The notes: a model not told the origin generated them from the letters alone. Shown: positions 39,261-48,479, numbered from the stretch's first letter. The stretch: DNA of 64,000 bases from Haliscomenobacter hydrossis DSM 1100 (GCF_000212735.1 NC_015510.1:372001-436000); one strand, 5' to 3'. Made by a program: numbers and translations.

Positions 39261-40273
39261 TACTGCTATCGATACTCCTATTTAAAACTGGCTTGGCGTT
39301 CACCTTGTTCTTGATCACGCTGGGCATTGCGGCCTATAGCACCTATTTTGAGCGCAAAGTTGCTGCCTTTATGCAGGATCGGGTTGGGCCCAACCGCGCT
39401 GGTCCACTGGGATTGTTGCAACCCATCGCGGACGGGGTGAAAATGATTTTTAAAGAAGAACACCGGCCGACTGGTTCTAACCGGATTTTGTTCATTCTGG
39501 GGCCGAGTATTGCCATGCTGACCGCGCTGATGACCACGGCCGTGGTTCCCTGGGGAAAAACCATTACCATTGGAGGAACTGCCTATTCCCTGCAAGTGGC
39601 CGACATCAATGTGGGTATTCTTTACGTTTTTGGCGTAGTTTCTCTGGGTGTTTACGGCATCTTGATCGGGGGCTGGTCTTCGAATAACAAGTACTCTCTG
39701 CTGGGAGCCGTGCGCGCATCCTCACAGATGATCAGCTACGAGCTGGCGATGGGTTTGTCGATCATTCCCATCATCTTGGGCAGCAGTTCCCTCCAACTCA
39801 GTGACATTGTGACTTCACAATACGAAGTGTGGAACATATTCAAATACCCCCTTGGGTTTTTGATCTTCCTGATTTGTGCTTTTGCCGAAACCAACCGTAC
39901 CCCCTTTGACCTTCCGGAATGTGAAACCGAATTGGTGGGTGGATATCATACGGAATACACCAGTATGAAACTGGGTTTTTTCCTGTTTTCTGAATATGTC
40001 AATATGTTTGCATCTTCAGCCGTGATTTCCACCTTGTTTTTTGGCGGGTATCATTTTCCGGGCATGAGTTTATTTCCGGAAGGCATTGCCGCCATCCTGG
40101 GCATAGCCGTTCTTTTTGGCAAAATCATTTTCTTTATTTTCTTCTTCATGTGGATTCGTTGGACGATCCCCCGGTTTCGTTACGACCAACTCATGCATTT
40201 GGGTTGGCAAGTGCTGATGCCCATGGCAATCCTGTTGATTGTGATTTATGGTGCAATTTTTAGTTTCATTTAG
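39257..40273 (+). CDS. nuoH: NADH-quinone oxidoreductase subunit H
   Basis: A 338-residue membrane subunit with about eight helices that joins the peripheral arm to the membrane arm and forms part of the quinone channel. Conserved parts: YFERKVAAFMQDRVGPNRAGPLGLLQPIADGVKMIFKEE, RASSQMISYELAMGLSII, CAFAETNRTPFDLPECETELVGGYHTEYTSMKLGFFLFSEYVNM (the acidic quinone-gate loop) and FFMWIRWTIPRFRYDQLM. Length is normal. Its ATG overlaps the nuoG stop (ATGA), suggesting translational coupling, and nuoI follows after 15 bases. Confidence 0.96.
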   Translation: MILLSILLFKTGLAFTLFLITLGIAAYSTYFERKVAAFMQDRVGPNRAGPLGLLQPIADGVKMIFKEEHRPTGSNRILFILGPSIAMLTALMTTAVVPWGKTITIGGTAYSLQVADINVGILYVFGVVSLGVYGILIGGWSSNNKYSLLGAVRASSQMISYELAMGLSIIPIILGSSSLQLSDIVTSQYEVWNIFKYPLGFLIFLICAFAETNRTPFDLPECETELVGGYHTEYTSMKLGFFLFSEYVNMFASSAVISTLFFGGYHFPGMSLFPEGIAAILGIAVLFGKIIFFIFFFMWIRWTIPRFRYDQLMHLGWQVLMPMAILLIVIYGAIFSFI

Positions 40274-40288
40274 GAAAAACGTATCAAC

Positions 40289-40819
40289 ATGCAATTGACC
40301 AATCGCTCAAAACAAGTTTCGAATAAGGAAATGACCTTTAGCGAGCGCATGTATTTGCCTGCAATTGCCGGTGGCTTGCGGGTAACTTTTTCACACATGT
40401 TTAAAAAAAGCGCTACGGTACAATACCCTGAACAGGTTCGGGAGCACAGTGCGGTTTTTCGGGGGCAGCATGTCTTGAAACGTGATGCTGAAGGGCGTGA
40501 AAATTGCACTGCTTGTGGGCTTTGTGCCGTTGCCTGCCCGGCTGAAGCCATTACCATCGTGGCCGAGGAACGTAAAAAAGGGGAAGAACATTTGTATCGT
40601 GAAGAAAAATATGCAGCCGTATATGACATCAACATGCTGCGTTGCATCTTTTGTGGGCTGTGCGAAGAAGCATGTCCCAAAGATGCGATTTACCTCACGG
40701 ATCGGATTGTAACTTCCAACTACGAACGCGCCGACTTTATTTTCCACAAAGAAGATCTGGTTGAAGCGGTTGCACTGGAAGGCCGTATCGACATTACCAA
40801 ACGCAAGAAGGACAAATAA
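40289..40819 (+). CDS. nuoI: NADH-quinone oxidoreductase subunit I
   Basis: A 176-residue ferredoxin-like subunit carrying two [4Fe-4S] clusters (N6a and N6b). Both eight-cysteine motifs are present: CTACGLCAVACPAEAI and CIFCGLCEEACPKDAI. The N-terminus has the amphipathic anchor AIAGGLRVTFSHMFKKSATVQYPEQ, and the C-terminal extension contains DRIVTSNYERADFIFHKEDL. It passes electrons from the peripheral arm to cluster N2 in NuoB. It ends three bases before nuoJ. Confidence 0.96.
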   Translation: MQLTNRSKQVSNKEMTFSERMYLPAIAGGLRVTFSHMFKKSATVQYPEQVREHSAVFRGQHVLKRDAEGRENCTACGLCAVACPAEAITIVAEERKKGEEHLYREEKYAAVYDINMLRCIFCGLCEEACPKDAIYLTDRIVTSNYERADFIFHKEDLVEAVALEGRIDITKRKKDK

Positions 40820-40822
40820 ATC

Positions 40823-41320
40823 ATGGATCAGGTCATCTTTTACATCCTCTCTACAATTGCCATCATTGGTGCGCTATCGACCGTTGTATCGCGCAATGCC
40901 ATGTACAGTGTCCTTTCGTTGGTAGTCACCTTTTTTGCTCTGGCGGGTATCTATCTCCAGCTCAATGCCGAATTTGTAGCCATTGTACACATCATCGTGT
41001 ATGCTGGTGCGATCATGGTGTTGTTTCTTTTTGTGGTGATGATGCTCAACCTGAACACCGTCACCGTTACCATTCGAAAAAACCCGCTGATCAAATACCT
41101 GGCGGTTTTGGTCGGCATCATCATGGCGGCACTGTTGGGTTTTGCCAGTATGAATACCGCACTGCCCATTGCCAGAGGCAATACCTCGGCAGAAGTAGGC
41201 ACCGTAAAAGTATTGGGTAAAATGCTCTTTAACGAATACCTCTTACCTTTTGAACTCATATCGGTGCTACTGATTGCAACCATGGTGGGCGTTATCGTTT
41301 TGACCAAAAAAGAAGAATAA
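40823..41320 (+). CDS. nuoJ: NADH-quinone oxidoreductase subunit J
   Basis: A 165-residue membrane subunit with five helices. The family signature is SVLSLVVTFFALAGIYLQLNAEFVAIVHIIVYAGAIMVLFLFVVMMLNL, including the Glu and Tyr of the pi-bulge helix. A later helix ELISVLLIATMVGVIVLTKKE closes the protein. It belongs to the membrane arm that couples quinone reduction to proton pumping. The gene is packed between nuoI (3 bases) and nuoK (3 bases). Confidence 0.95.
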   Translation: MDQVIFYILSTIAIIGALSTVVSRNAMYSVLSLVVTFFALAGIYLQLNAEFVAIVHIIVYAGAIMVLFLFVVMMLNLNTVTVTIRKNPLIKYLAVLVGIIMAALLGFASMNTALPIARGNTSAEVGTVKVLGKMLFNEYLLPFELISVLLIATMVGVIVLTKKEE

Positions 41321-41323
41321 GTT

Positions 41324-41644
41324 ATGGAAAGCATATTTGATGTAATTCCCCTGGAACATTTCGTTCTGCTCAGCCTTTTGCTTTTTTGCATTGGAATGGC
41401 GGGCGTATTGCTGCGCAGGAACATGATCATTGTATTCATGTCCATTGAGTTAATGCTTAATGCCGTAAACCTGCTGGCGGTTGCCTTTTCATCCTACCGT
41501 GGTGACCCTGGAGGACAAGTATTTGTGTTCTTCGTCATGGTGGTTGCCGCAGCTGAAGTTGCACTAGGCCTGGGTATTCTGGTCATGATCTATCGAAATG
41601 TAAAATCGGTGGACATCAATGCTTTGCAGCAGTTAAAATGGTAA
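41324..41644 (+). CDS. nuoK: NADH-quinone oxidoreductase subunit K
   Basis: A 106-residue membrane subunit with three helices: HFVLLSLLLFCIGMAGVLLRRNMIIVFMSIELMLNAVNLLAVAFS and FVFFVMVVAAAEVALGLGILVMIYRN. The membrane-buried glutamates of the proton path are in MSIELMLNAVNL and AAAEVALGL. Normal length and typical sequence. A GGTTCGA-family inverted repeat follows the TAA stop and separates it from nuoL. Confidence 0.96.
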   Translation: MESIFDVIPLEHFVLLSLLLFCIGMAGVLLRRNMIIVFMSIELMLNAVNLLAVAFSSYRGDPGGQVFVFFVMVVAAAEVALGLGILVMIYRNVKSVDINALQQLKW

Positions 41645-41649
41645 TTCAG

Positions 41650-41727
41650 CGTTCGAGGGTTCGGGAGTTCGAAGGTTCGAAGGTTTGAACCCCCGAACTT
41701 TCGAACCACTGAACCTTCGAACCCTTC
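41650..41727. repeat. Inverted repeat, GGTTCGA family, between nuoK and nuoL
   Basis: The left arm (41650-41687) runs CGTTCGAGGGTTCGGGAG and further GTTCGAAGG units. The right arm (41688-41727) reads AACCCCCGAACTTTCGAACC and GAACCTTCGAACCC. No loop separates the arms. It is the third member of the family in this window and fills the nuoK-nuoL gap. Confidence 0.8.
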
Positions 41728-41738
41728 AATATTTTTTT

Positions 41739-43634
41739 ATGGAAAACCTAATTTGGCTCATTCCCATTCTCCCTCTCCTTGGCTTTTTTATCCTGGGGCT
41801 TGGTGCAAGCAAATTGCCCAAAGGCGCTGCGGGGGTAATCGGGTGTGCAAGTGTTATGATTGCCTTTGCTTTATCCATCGGATTGGCGGGGACTGTTTTT
41901 ACCAATGGAGGGCTGGAGCAAAATTTGTTCACCTGGGTATCGAGCGGTACCTGGAGTGTAGATTTTGGATTTCTAGTGGATCCTCTTTCATTGATCATGA
42001 TGTTGGTCATTACGGGGGTGGGTTCTTTGATCCACATTTACTCTACTGGCTATATGCACGATGATGAGCGGCACAACTATTTCTTTGCCTACCTCAATCT
42101 CTTCATATTTTTTATGCTTTTGCTCGTCATGAGCAACAACTACCTCCTGTTGTTTGCTGGGTGGGAAGGGGTAGGGCTTTGTTCCTATCTGCTGATCGGC
42201 TTCTGGTTCAAGGTAGATGAATACAACGAGGCGGCCAAAAAGGCTTTTGTCATGAACCGCATCGGCGACCTGGGTTTTTTGCTGGGTTTGTTCCTGATTT
42301 TGGTCTACTTCGGCACCTTAAATTACGATGGGGTATTCGATAGTGAAAAACTCAGTCAAATGCCGGTTGGTGTGTTGACTGCAATCACCTTGTTATTTAT
42401 TGTAGGGGCAGCGGGGAAAAGTGCCCAAATTCCGCTGTACACCTGGTTGCCCGACGCCATGGCTGGTCCAACGCCCGTATCGGCGCTGATTCACGCTGCA
42501 ACGATGGTCACAGCAGGTATTTACCTGACCATCCGCAGCCATGCATTGTTTGATTTGGCTCCAATCAGCATGCAGGTGTTGACTTATGTGGGCCTGGCCA
42601 CTTCCATTTTTGCAGCTACCATCGGGTTGAAACAAAATGACATTAAGAAAGTACTCGCCTACTCTACTGTATCGCAACTGGGGCTGATGTTTTTTGCACT
42701 GGGTTTGGGTGCGTATGTAGCGGCTTTTTTCCATTTGGTGACCCACGCTTTTTTCAAAGCGCTGCTGTTCCTCGGAGCGGGGAGTGTGATCCACGGCTTG
42801 GGTGGAGAACAGGACATTCGTAAAATGGGGGCATTGCGCAAAATTTTACCCATCACCTTTATCGTCTTTCTGATTGGTACCCTGGCCATCGCGGGTATTC
42901 CTCCTTTTGCGGGTTTTGTTTCCAAGGATCAAATCTTACTCGCAGCTTACGAAAAAAGTCCGATCCTGTTTGCCATGGGTGTATTCGCCTCTTTGCTGAC
43001 GGTGTTTTATATGTTCCGCATGTTCTTTTTGGTGTTTTATGGTCAAAACCGGGTCGATCACGATACCCTGCACCATGCCCATGAATCACCAGCTGCGATG
43101 ACGGTGCCATTGGGCATTTTGGCTTTGCTTTCGGTAGTTGGTGGTTTTCTCAACTGGCCTGCTCTGATGGGTGGGGGCGATTGGCTGCAACATACTTTAA
43201 GTGGGGTACTCGGCGTCGAAGAAGGTCACGAGCACCATCATGCCATTTCGCCCAGTACCGAATGGCTACTGATGGGTATTGTAGTAGCACTGGTGGTAGG
43301 GGTAATTGGCCTGGCCTATTCGCTGTATGTCCAGCGGAATACTGTACCCGTAGCCGATGAGCAGGAGGAAGGATTTGGCCGTGTACTCAATCGCAAATAT
43401 TTTGTGGATGAGTTGTACAGCACCCTGTTTGTCAAACCTGCCCAAACCCTTTCTGAGTGGTTTGGCCGCATTGTTGATCCTAAAATACTCGATGGTGCCA
43501 TCAATGGCATTGGACAATCGATTCTAAGCCTGGGAAGTGTATTGAAAAACATCCAACAGGGCGCGGTAGGTTTGTACCTCTTCGTCTTTGCCGTTGGCAT
43601 CGTAATATTGTTGGCATTACAAATCCTGCTCTAA
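41739..43634 (+). CDS. nuoL: NADH-quinone oxidoreductase subunit L
   Basis: A 631-residue antiporter-like proton-pumping subunit at the distal end of the membrane arm. Recognisable parts: FLVDPLSLIMMLVITGVGSLIHIYSTGYM, LLLFAGWEGVGLCSYLLIGFWF (helix with the key Glu), KSAQIPLYTWLPDAMAGPTPVSALIHAATMVTAGIYL (the pump Lys and the His-containing signature), KVLAYSTVSQLGLMFFALGLGAY and HAFFKALLFLGAGSVIHGL. The C-terminal lateral helix and last anchor are present. ATG 41739 (MENLIWLIPI) is preferred over the longer frame that starts in the repeat. A His-rich loop (EEGHEHHHAIS) near residue 500 is an oddity of unknown meaning. Confidence 0.96.
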   Translation: MENLIWLIPILPLLGFFILGLGASKLPKGAAGVIGCASVMIAFALSIGLAGTVFTNGGLEQNLFTWVSSGTWSVDFGFLVDPLSLIMMLVITGVGSLIHIYSTGYMHDDERHNYFFAYLNLFIFFMLLLVMSNNYLLLFAGWEGVGLCSYLLIGFWFKVDEYNEAAKKAFVMNRIGDLGFLLGLFLILVYFGTLNYDGVFDSEKLSQMPVGVLTAITLLFIVGAAGKSAQIPLYTWLPDAMAGPTPVSALIHAATMVTAGIYLTIRSHALFDLAPISMQVLTYVGLATSIFAATIGLKQNDIKKVLAYSTVSQLGLMFFALGLGAYVAAFFHLVTHAFFKALLFLGAGSVIHGLGGEQDIRKMGALRKILPITFIVFLIGTLAIAGIPPFAGFVSKDQILLAAYEKSPILFAMGVFASLLTVFYMFRMFFLVFYGQNRVDHDTLHHAHESPAAMTVPLGILALLSVVGGFLNWPALMGGGDWLQHTLSGVLGVEEGHEHHHAISPSTEWLLMGIVVALVVGVIGLAYSLYVQRNTVPVADEQEEGFGRVLNRKYFVDELYSTLFVKPAQTLSEWFGRIVDPKILDGAINGIGQSILSLGSVLKNIQQGAVGLYLFVFAVGIVILLALQILL

Positions 43635-43645
43635 CGAAAACGCTC

Positions 43646-45082
43646 ATGCTGACTACTTTTTTACTTTTTTCACCGATCATCGGAGGTTTTATCCTCACCT
43701 TGTTTCCGGGCAGTAGTGCTACCCGTTGGCAAGCCTTGTTCATTTCAGCGGTAACCGCTGCGCTGAGCGTTTATATGGCTTGGAGCTTTGTACCGACTGG
43801 AGGAATTCAATTTGAAATGAATCTCGCCTGGTTGCCCAGCCTGGGCATTGGTTACCATGTAGGTGCAGACGGCATCAGTATGGTGCTTTTGTTGCTGACC
43901 AACTTGTTGTCACCGCTGATTCTGCTTTCAACTTTTAAACAAAAAAACGAATCCGAGGGCCTTTATTATGGCTTAATGCTCATGATGCAAGGCGCTATGA
44001 CCGGGGTTTTTGTAGCACTGGATTTGTTTCTCTATTATATATTCTGGGAACTTGCACTGATTCCGGCGTATTTTCTGGTTTTGTTGTGGGGCAGCGGCCA
44101 ACACCGCAAAACGGCCTTAAAGTTTTTTATTTACACCTTACTGGGTAGTTTGTTGATGCTGGTGGCCATTATCTTTTTGAGCCAACAGTGGAGCCCGGCT
44201 TCCTTTGACATCTCCAACGTACACTCCGTTAGCCTCAGTCCTGAAGCCGAGACTTTTGTATTGCTGGCATTCATGTTGGCTTATGCCATTAAGATCCCCC
44301 TTTTCCCATTTCATACCTGGCAACCGGATACCTATACTCAGGCCCCGACGGCTGGTACCATGTTGCTTTCGGGGATCATGCTCAAAATGGGCTTATACAG
44401 CATCATCCGTTGGGTTTTGCCCGTGGCACCCAATGCGTTGATGGAGCACCGTACCTGGATGATTTGGCTGATTGTGATTGGCATTGCCTACGCCAGCATC
44501 ATCGCGATACAACAAAAAGACCTCAAACGTTTGTTCGCCTATTCCTCTATTGCCCACGTTGGTTTGATTGCTGCCGGTATCCTGACCATGAGCACGGAAG
44601 GCTTGATGGGTTCCATGTTGCAAATGGTTGCGCATGGGATCAATGCGGTGGGTTTATTTTACATATGTGCCATCCTGATGGAGCGCACCCAAACCAATGA
44701 AATTGCTGCACTGGGGGGTATTCGCAACATTGCGCCCTGGTTTGCCACCACTTATTTTGTCGTTTTGTTGGGCAGTGTTGCGCTGCCCTTGACCAATGGT
44801 TTTCCTGGTGAGTTCATGTTGCTTTCTTCCTTGTTCCAACTCAATTGGGGCTGGAGTTTGGTAGCAGGTTCGGGGGTGATTCTGGGGGCGGTTTACATGT
44901 TCAAATCGTACCAGGGTGTCATGCTTGGAGAGACCAAAGTAAGCTCGTTCAGTGATTTAGACAACTGGGATAAAGCCATCTTGATTCCGATCGTAATTGC
45001 CATTGTGTTAATGGGGATTTTGCCCAATGTGATTACCCGCATCGCGCAACCCTCCATTGAACAATTGTTGCAATCTCTTTGA
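43646..45082 (+). CDS. nuoM: NADH-quinone oxidoreductase subunit M
   Basis: A 478-residue antiporter-like proton-pumping subunit. Motifs: GYHVGADGISMVLLLLTNLLSPLILLST, DLFLYYIFWELALIPAYFLVLLWG (the key Glu), KFFIYTLLGSLLMLVAIIFL, AYAIKIPLFPFHTWQPDTYTQAPTAGTMLLSGIMLKMGLYSIIRW (pump Lys and signature) and KRLFAYSSIAHVGLIAAGI. It lies 11 bases after nuoL and 38 bases before nuoN. Length and layout are normal. Confidence 0.96.
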   Translation: MLTTFLLFSPIIGGFILTLFPGSSATRWQALFISAVTAALSVYMAWSFVPTGGIQFEMNLAWLPSLGIGYHVGADGISMVLLLLTNLLSPLILLSTFKQKNESEGLYYGLMLMMQGAMTGVFVALDLFLYYIFWELALIPAYFLVLLWGSGQHRKTALKFFIYTLLGSLLMLVAIIFLSQQWSPASFDISNVHSVSLSPEAETFVLLAFMLAYAIKIPLFPFHTWQPDTYTQAPTAGTMLLSGIMLKMGLYSIIRWVLPVAPNALMEHRTWMIWLIVIGIAYASIIAIQQKDLKRLFAYSSIAHVGLIAAGILTMSTEGLMGSMLQMVAHGINAVGLFYICAILMERTQTNEIAALGGIRNIAPWFATTYFVVLLGSVALPLTNGFPGEFMLLSSLFQLNWGWSLVAGSGVILGAVYMFKSYQGVMLGETKVSSFSDLDNWDKAILIPIVIAIVLMGILPNVITRIAQPSIEQLLQSL

Positions 45083-45120
45083 TGAATGCTGGGGAGACCC
45101 ATCAATACAATGAATAAGGT

Positions 45121-46500
45121 ATGTATCCAATAATTATACTTTCAATTGCGGGCATTTTGTCCATGTTTGTTGGGGCCTTTAAACTAAAAAAGGTAGCCTT
45201 GCCCGCGGTTTTGATTGCGACATTGGCCGGGTTTATAGCCAATTTATTGCCTGAAAATTTGCAGGATGCCCCGGTATTTTCCGGCATGCTGAAGTTTGAC
45301 AGCTTTGCGGTGAATTTTTCCGCCGTGCTGATCGGCATCACCCTGGTTATTCTAATCCTCAGCCGGCGTTATTATCGCCAGACCACTGAACACCTTGGGG
45401 ACATCTACGCCTTGTTTCTGTTCTCGGTTGTGGGTGCCATGATTATGGTGGGGAGTTACAATCTGGTCATGTTTTTTGTCGGCCTGGAAATCCTTTCCAT
45501 CCCATTGTACATCTTGGCTACGAGTGAAAAAAACAACCTGCTATCCAACGAAGCGGGTCTTAAGTACTTTTTGATGGGTTCATTCATTTCCGTTTTCCTG
45601 CTTTTGGGTATGGTCCTGATGTACGGAATAACCGGAAGTTTTGATTTTGGAACCATCAGTACATATTTAAGTAGTACTACTGAAGTTCCAGTACTGGTAA
45701 AATTGGGCATCATGCTCATCATGATTGCCTTTATTTTCAAAATATCCGCAGCCCCCTTCCACTTTTGGGCACCCGATGTATACCAAGGTTCACCAGCAGT
45801 AATTATGGTATTTATGGCTACCGTGGCCAAAACCGCTGCTTTTGGAGGGTTTCTACGCTTTTTGACCCAGGCCATCTACCCCATCGAAGATATTTTCACC
45901 CCACTGTTGGCCGTTTTGTCTGCCTTAACGATGTGCGTGGGCAACTTGATGGCCTTACATCAAACCAACTTGAAACGGATGTTGGCCTTCTCCAGTATTG
46001 CCAATGCAGGATATGTAATGTTGGCACTGGTTGGCTTGGGGGCCAATTCTACCTCTACCATATTGTACTACATGCTGGTTTATTCAATTGCCAACGTCAT
46101 TACCATTGCGGTATACCTGACCGTCAAAGAAAGTATGGGGTCAGGATCTATTGATGGGCTCAAAGGATTGTACCAAACCAAACCGCTTCTGACTTTTTGC
46201 CTGGTGTTGGCGATGCTTTCACTAGCCGGTATTCCACCACTGGCCGGTTTCATCGGAAAATATGCCCTGTTTGTTGATGCCCTGCGCAACGGATATGCCT
46301 GGTTGGTGATACTGGCTGCATTGAACTCTGCTGTTGGTATTTTTTACTATTTCAGGGTCATGCGTACCGCTTTTGTCGCGTCTGAAGAAGGTCCAATCAC
46401 GGTGCCCTATGTATTGGGATATTCTACCGTGTTGGTGATTTGTACCTTGGTTTTATTGGTATTGGGTATTTTTCCCAACCTGATTTTAAACAGTCTTTAA
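45121..46500 (+). CDS. nuoN: NADH-quinone oxidoreductase subunit N
   Basis: A 459-residue antiporter-like proton-pumping subunit and the last gene of the nuo operon. Family landmarks: DIYALFLFSVVGAMIMVGSYNLVMFFVGLEILSIPLYIL (the key Glu), GLKYFLMGSFISVFLLLGMVLMYG, FKISAAPFHFWAPDVYQGSPAVIMVFMATVAKTAAFGGFLRFL and LKRMLAFSSIANAGYVMLAL. A late helix AGIPPLAGFIGKYALFVDAL is typical of NuoN. A good intrinsic terminator follows 70 bases downstream. Confidence 0.95.
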   Translation: MYPIIILSIAGILSMFVGAFKLKKVALPAVLIATLAGFIANLLPENLQDAPVFSGMLKFDSFAVNFSAVLIGITLVILILSRRYYRQTTEHLGDIYALFLFSVVGAMIMVGSYNLVMFFVGLEILSIPLYILATSEKNNLLSNEAGLKYFLMGSFISVFLLLGMVLMYGITGSFDFGTISTYLSSTTEVPVLVKLGIMLIMIAFIFKISAAPFHFWAPDVYQGSPAVIMVFMATVAKTAAFGGFLRFLTQAIYPIEDIFTPLLAVLSALTMCVGNLMALHQTNLKRMLAFSSIANAGYVMLALVGLGANSTSTILYYMLVYSIANVITIAVYLTVKESMGSGSIDGLKGLYQTKPLLTFCLVLAMLSLAGIPPLAGFIGKYALFVDALRNGYAWLVILAALNSAVGIFYYFRVMRTAFVASEEGPITVPYVLGYSTVLVICTLVLLVLGIFPNLILNSL

Positions 46501-46570
46501 CGAAGCTGTGCAGAAGCGGAGGCTTCACTGTAAAAAAAAATGTCCATTCGACAAATAATGAAACGAGCGT

Positions 46571-46607
46571 AAAAAGGGCAGAATGTTGACATTCTGCCCT
46601 TTTTTTA
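46571..46607 (+). terminator. Rho-independent terminator of the nuo operon
   Basis: AGGGCAGAATG and CATTCTGCCCT form a perfect 11-base-pair stem around a TTGA loop, preceded by A5 and followed by T6. It closes the complex I operon. Confidence 0.92.
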
Positions 46608-46735
46608 TTGTAGTTTCAACACTATCAAAACATTACCCATCAAATAATGGCACAGGCTTTGTTTTTGTTCACGTCGGAACTTCTTTATTATTGTCATAAC
46701 CTGTGCAAACCCATATTTTCCGGCAAATTTTATAC

Positions 46736-46765
46736 TTGCAAAGAATTATCTTTTGTTTATCTTCA
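46736..46765 (+). promoter_or_regulatory. Candidate promoter for the exbB-tonB cluster
   Basis: TTG at 46736-46738 is followed after 19 bases by TATCTTCA (46758-46765), close to the Bacteroidota pattern TTTG-N19-TAnnTTTG. The -7 box differs from consensus at two positions. It lies 86 bases before the exbB start. Confidence 0.4.
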
Positions 46766-46851
46766 CGGCTGCGAACACTTACATTCCACGTTTCGTTTTG
46801 GTAAAACATTTGTTAACTAAAAAATAATTTTTTCTAAAATCCTGATTAGCC

Positions 46852-47688
46852 ATGAGTAAATCGACAAAACCAGCTGCTAAAGCAGCAAAAGCTGAGTCTG
46901 GACAATTCAGCCGTATTTTCGCTTATCTTCTCATCCCGATCTTGTTGGTTGTGGCCATTTTAATCTTCAACTATGTACTGGGATCGCCTTCCAACTTTGA
47001 AAATGGAGACCCTAAAGGGCATCCACTGCCAAACAACTACTTTGGTATGATGTACAAAGGTGGAACCATGGTACCCATTTTGATGGCCAACTTCTTGTTG
47101 GTAATTGCTGTGTTCATCGAACGCATTTTCACCATTACAGCCGCAAGTGGCAAAGGTTCTATTCCTAACTTTGTTAAGAAGGTTCAGTCATTTCTTTCTG
47201 GTGACAATGTTGCTAGTGCAATCGCTGAATGCGACAAGCAAAGAGGCTCAGTAGCCAATGTAGTTAAAGCTGGTCTGGAAAAATACCAGGAAATGGCGGT
47301 TACTACTGAAGCACTGGACCGTGAGCAAAAAGTGTTGGCCATCACCAAAGAAATTGAAGAAGCCACTTCTTTGGAAATGCCAATGTTGGAAAGAAACCTG
47401 GTTATCCTGGCTACCATCTCCTCCATCGCTACCCTTTTGGGTCTGTTGGGTACGGTAATCGGTATGATCAAGGCCTTCTCCGCTTTGGCCACCGCTGGTG
47501 CACCAGACGCCGTTGCACTGTCTTCAGGTATTTCTGAGGCCTTGATCAACACTGCCTTGGGTATCGGTACTTCAGCCTTTGCGATTATTTTCTACAACTT
47601 CTTTACTACCCGTATCGACGGTATGACTTACGCGATCGATGAGGCCGGCTTCAGCATTGCTCAAAACTTTGCTTCAAAGCACAAGTAA
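46852..47688 (+). CDS. exbB: MotA/TolQ/ExbB family proton channel protein
   Basis: A 278-residue inner-membrane protein, the channel-forming partner of ExbD that uses the proton gradient to drive TonB. An N-terminal helix (IFAYLLIPILLVVAILIFNYVL) is followed by a second helix (MVPILMANFLLVIAVFIERIF). A long cytoplasmic loop comes next. The conserved ExbB/TolQ double helix comprises LVILATISSIATLLGLLGTVIGMIKAFSALATAG and SSGISEALINTALGIGTSAFAIIFYNFFTTRI. The N-terminus begins with a Lys/Ala-rich leader (SKSTKPAAKAAKAE). It is first in a cluster with two exbD genes and tonB. Confidence 0.92.
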   Translation: MSKSTKPAAKAAKAESGQFSRIFAYLLIPILLVVAILIFNYVLGSPSNFENGDPKGHPLPNNYFGMMYKGGTMVPILMANFLLVIAVFIERIFTITAASGKGSIPNFVKKVQSFLSGDNVASAIAECDKQRGSVANVVKAGLEKYQEMAVTTEALDREQKVLAITKEIEEATSLEMPMLERNLVILATISSIATLLGLLGTVIGMIKAFSALATAGAPDAVALSSGISEALINTALGIGTSAFAIIFYNFFTTRIDGMTYAIDEAGFSIAQNFASKHK

Positions 47689-47774
47689 TTTTTTTAAAAA
47701 AAATGCACTACCCACACACCACTTTGCAAGAACCTTGCATCTAGGTAAGTAGAGCATTTTTAAAAAGAAGCATT

Positions 47775-48437
47775 ATGGCCAAAATTAAAGTTGCGCGGAA
47801 AAGCACGTTCATTGACATGACGGCGATGTGTGATGTGGCCTTCCTCTTGTTGACGTTCTTCATTTTGACAACGAAGTTTCGTCCCAGTGAGGTTGCCGAA
47901 ATCAACATCCCTGCATCAACTGCTCAAATCTCAGTACCTGACCGAAACATCCTGCTCATCCAGGTGAACAAAGAAGGACAGGTATTCATGGGAGTTGATG
48001 ACCAGAATACGCGGTTGCGCCTACTGGAGAAGCTGAAGGAGCGTTACAACCTGAGTATGACGGCGGAACAAACCAATTCCTTCCGCTTACTTGATGCCTT
48101 TGGGGTTGAGATGTCACAGTTGCCATCGTTGCTTTCCATGTCGAACGACGCACGAGCGCGGACAAAACAACCTGGAATTTCTCTGGAAGTGGTTCCACCG
48201 AAACAAAGCGAATTTATGGATTTGGTGCAATTGATTCGCCAATCTAATGAAGAAATTCGCGTTGCCGAAGGTCGTCCAACCAGCGAGATCATGAGGATTG
48301 CCATCAAGGCAGACAAAGATGCTGACTATGAAGCCGTGAATGAAGTAATCGCACAGCTTCAGCAAAAGAAAGTCAACAAATTTAACTTGATTACCTCTGC
48401 ACGTGGTGCTGGTGATTCCGGCGCAGCAAAGGAATAA
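47775..48437 (+). CDS. exbD: ExbD/TolR family biopolymer transport protein, copy 1
   Basis: A 220-residue ExbD-type protein: a short cytoplasmic N-terminus, one transmembrane helix (DMTAMCDVAFLLLTFFILTTKF) containing the proton-carrying Asp, and a periplasmic domain. The segment FRPSEVAEINIPASTAQISVPDRNILLIQVNKEGQVFMG is typical. The periplasmic part is longer than in E. coli ExbD (141 residues), as in other Bacteroidota. It works with ExbB to transmit energy to TonB. A second exbD follows 42 bases later. Confidence 0.92.
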   Translation: MAKIKVARKSTFIDMTAMCDVAFLLLTFFILTTKFRPSEVAEINIPASTAQISVPDRNILLIQVNKEGQVFMGVDDQNTRLRLLEKLKERYNLSMTAEQTNSFRLLDAFGVEMSQLPSLLSMSNDARARTKQPGISLEVVPPKQSEFMDLVQLIRQSNEEIRVAEGRPTSEIMRIAIKADKDADYEAVNEVIAQLQQKKVNKFNLITSARGAGDSGAAKE

Positions 48438-48479
48438 TCGAAGGTAACCCTATTTTAAGTCCATAAAAGCGTTACAGCC

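Larger units (their letters stand above)
46501..46851. other. Intergenic region between nuoN and exbB
   Basis: 351 bases. It contains the nuo operon terminator (46571-46607) and a promoter-like pair for the downstream cluster (46736-46765). The last 50 bases before exbB are very A/T-rich, as is usual for a Bacteroidota 5' leader. No open reading frame is supported. Confidence 0.5.

Noticed and set aside
41685-41738. Upstream extension of nuoL (and similar ones for nuoE at 36228 and the small membrane protein at 49981)
   Set aside because: The extra residues are translations of inverted-repeat arms; the conserved family N-termini begin at the later ATG codons.
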